NCBI GenBank assembly: GCA_949743265.1
Contig: CATJSX010000091.1
Span: 1-57,506 of the forward strand
Source: an uncultured Peptococcaceae bacterium
GTDB lineage: Bacteria; Bacillota; Peptococcia; Peptococcales; Peptococcaceae
Length of the DNA stretch: 57,506 nucleotides
Direction of reading: 5' to 3'
The position numbers were made by a program, and so were the translations under genes. The number at the start of each line of letters is the position of its first letter. Position 1 is the first letter of the stretch. The notes beneath the pieces were generated by a model. It was not told where the DNA came from. It did no database searches and saw only the letters and a program-made list of their open reading frames with translations. Positions 56,410 to 57,506 of the stretch are shown in pieces.

Positions 56410-56520
56410 TGCCAAATGTGTGTGATGACATTTTCCAAATAGAACTGCAACAAGAAATTTCTCTTATCTATGAAAATATGGTTAACCTATTTATTCATAT
56501 ATGGCGCTGCAGCATGATAA

Positions 56521-56570
56521 AAAGAACTGTTGCCTTTCGAGTTTGCCATACTCTTTTGCAACAGTTCTTT
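56521..56570 (-). terminator. intrinsic terminator of sigG
   Basis: A 13-bp perfect stem (56521-56533 with 56558-56570), 24-nt loop; reads into T-rich sequence on the minus strand. Confidence 0.75.
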
Positions 56571-56622
56571 AAAGGTTTTTATTTTGTTTCAATTCAAGTT
56601 ACTATAAGACCGGCGCATTTTT

Positions 56623-57399
56623 TTAAACGTTTTTGCGCATTTGCAGTAGGGCATTTTTTTCTAAGCGGCTAACTTGTGCTTGGCTAATGCCGATTTCTTC
56701 AGCGACTTCCATTTGCGTTTTGCCTTGAAAGAAACGCATATCAATGATCATTTGCTCTCGCTCGTTCAATTTATCCAGCGCTTGTTTCAAAGCAATATGC
56801 TCTAGCCAATGAAGGTCGGTATTTTTTTCATCGCCAACTTGATCCACAACATAAATAGGGTCGCCTCCATCGTTATAAATAGGTTCAAACAGTGATACCG
56901 GATCTTGGATAGCATCAAGCGCAAAAACGACGTCAGCTTTAGGCAGCTCCAATTTTTTAGCAATCTCGTCGATGGTTGGTTCTTTGCCGTTTTGATTGGT
57001 CAAAGAATCTCTAACTTGCAGTGCTTTATAAGCAATATCACGCAGAGAGCGACTGACTCTGATAGGATTATTATCTCGCATATAGCGACGTACTTCTCCA
57101 ATAATCATTGGTACAGCGTAAGTCGAAAACCGTACGTCATGTCCTAAATCAAAATTATCTACGGCTTTCATCAAGCCAATACAGCCCACTTGAAAAAGAT
57201 CGTCAGCATTTTCTCCACGATTGGCAAACCGCTGCAAAACGCTCAAAACTAAACGAAGGTTGGAATAGATCAGTTGCTCACGGGCTTTTAAATTACCGCT
57301 TTGATAATCAACAAATAAGGCTTTCATTTGTTCATTTTTTAAAATCGGCAGCTTGGAAGTATCGACACCACAAATTTCAACTTTATGCATTAACGCCAT
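56623..57399 (-). CDS. sigG: RNA polymerase sporulation sigma factor sigma-G
   Basis: A 258-residue sigma factor controlling late forespore genes. The N-terminus MALMHKVEICGVDTSKLPIL is the sigma-G hallmark. Then region 2 (DDLFQVGCIGLMKAVDNFD, FSTYAVPMIIGEVRRY), region 3 (PTIDEIAKKLELPK) and region 4 (REQMIIDMRFFQGKTQMEVAEEIGISQAQVSRLEK in outline). GGAGGGGTTATGAA precedes the ATG. sigE and spoIIGA, usually just upstream, would lie outside the window. No clear sigma-F/G promoter is visible in the remaining 107 bases, apart from a GCATA that could be a -35. Confidence 0.96.
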   Translation of the reverse strand: MALMHKVEICGVDTSKLPILKNEQMKALFVDYQSGNLKAREQLIYSNLRLVLSVLQRFANRGENADDLFQVGCIGLMKAVDNFDLGHDVRFSTYAVPMIIGEVRRYMRDNNPIRVSRSLRDIAYKALQVRDSLTNQNGKEPTIDEIAKKLELPKADVVFALDAIQDPVSLFEPIYNDGGDPIYVVDQVGDEKNTDLHWLEHIALKQALDKLNEREQMIIDMRFFQGKTQMEVAEEIGISQAQVSRLEKNALLQMRKNV

Positions 57400-57506
57400 T
57401 TCATAACCCCTCCAGTAAACAACTATGATTTAGTTATTTCCCATTGGTTTGGGGATTATGCGGCTTTAACGATAGCGGCAAAAGTGCTTCAATTCAAACG
57501 AAAATA

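Larger units (their letters stand above)
56237..56622. other. convergent intergenic region with two terminators
   Basis: Between the DUF1292 gene (+) and sigG (-). Both terminators are listed separately; plus-strand frames overlapping this region are not convincing. Nothing else is seen. Confidence 0.6.

Noticed and set aside
56325-56672. 115-codon plus-strand frame across both terminators
   Set aside because: Spans two hairpins and the 3' end of sigG; not coding.

Overview
The window (about 40% GC, no rRNA or tRNA genes seen) comes from a low-GC, endospore-forming member of the Bacillota, probably an anaerobe of the Clostridia/Negativicutes type. Sporulation is shown by spoIIM and sigG. A menaquinone methyltransferase, a ferredoxin-nitroreductase fusion, an Mrp-type Fe-S ATPase and flavodoxin-like reductases fit an anaerobe or microaerobe. 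I cannot name the genus from the sequence.

Layout. 1-4600: the 3' part of a Zn/Cd P-type ATPase with a striking His/Cys tandem repeat, then two unrecognised genes. 4700-9040 (minus): the conserved order spoIIM-xerD-deoB-pdp, preceded by a small hypothetical gene. 9100-10100 (plus): four very small genes for Cys/Gly-rich or single-helix peptides, with a candidate sigma-K-like promoter; this is the most interesting accessory block. 10300-14500: a secreted S41-type protease, then a frameshifted SLC13-type permease, a metal-site-deficient amidohydrolase homologue and a convergent LysR regulator. 15800-18240: HD hydrolase, hypoxanthine-DNA glycosylase and an orphan SUKH protein. 18400-20000: guaB. 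20200-28700 (minus): rapZ-yvcK-whiA-DUF3139, then pgk-tpiA-gpmI-eno, with no cggR/gap between the two parts.

29300-31800: a secreted repeat protein with a two-component system. 31800-35250 (minus): ECF sigma factor, six-helix membrane protein and an ABC exporter in one operon; the sigma gene looks frameshifted next to its best start. 35390-38900 (minus): a class-M-like sirtuin, ferredoxin-nitroreductase, TfoX-N, DUF3795 and a WYL regulator. 39000-40200: a secreted protein gene apparently split by a frameshift. 40240-43900: infC-rpmI-rplT behind a strong promoter and an attenuator leader (infC uses an AUU start), then a KtrB-like K+ transporter and a TrmH/SpoU methyltransferase. 44240-44300: a perfect 48-bp palindrome acting as terminator.

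44370-48800 (minus): Mrp, flavodoxin-like protein, two small membrane or secreted proteins, RNase HI with a viroplasmin domain, menG and a small membrane protein. 49000-53300: LysR with a double-domain CMD protein, a lipoprotein and glnS. 53460-57400: AraC-GNAT fusion with a MATE pump, a DUF1292 protein and sigG.

Coding density is high and most operons end in convincing intrinsic terminators. Three genes carry apparent frameshifts (the permease, the ECF sigma 5' end and the secreted protein). They may be real decay or assembly errors; the raw reads would decide. No CRISPR array, insertion sequence or prophage was seen.
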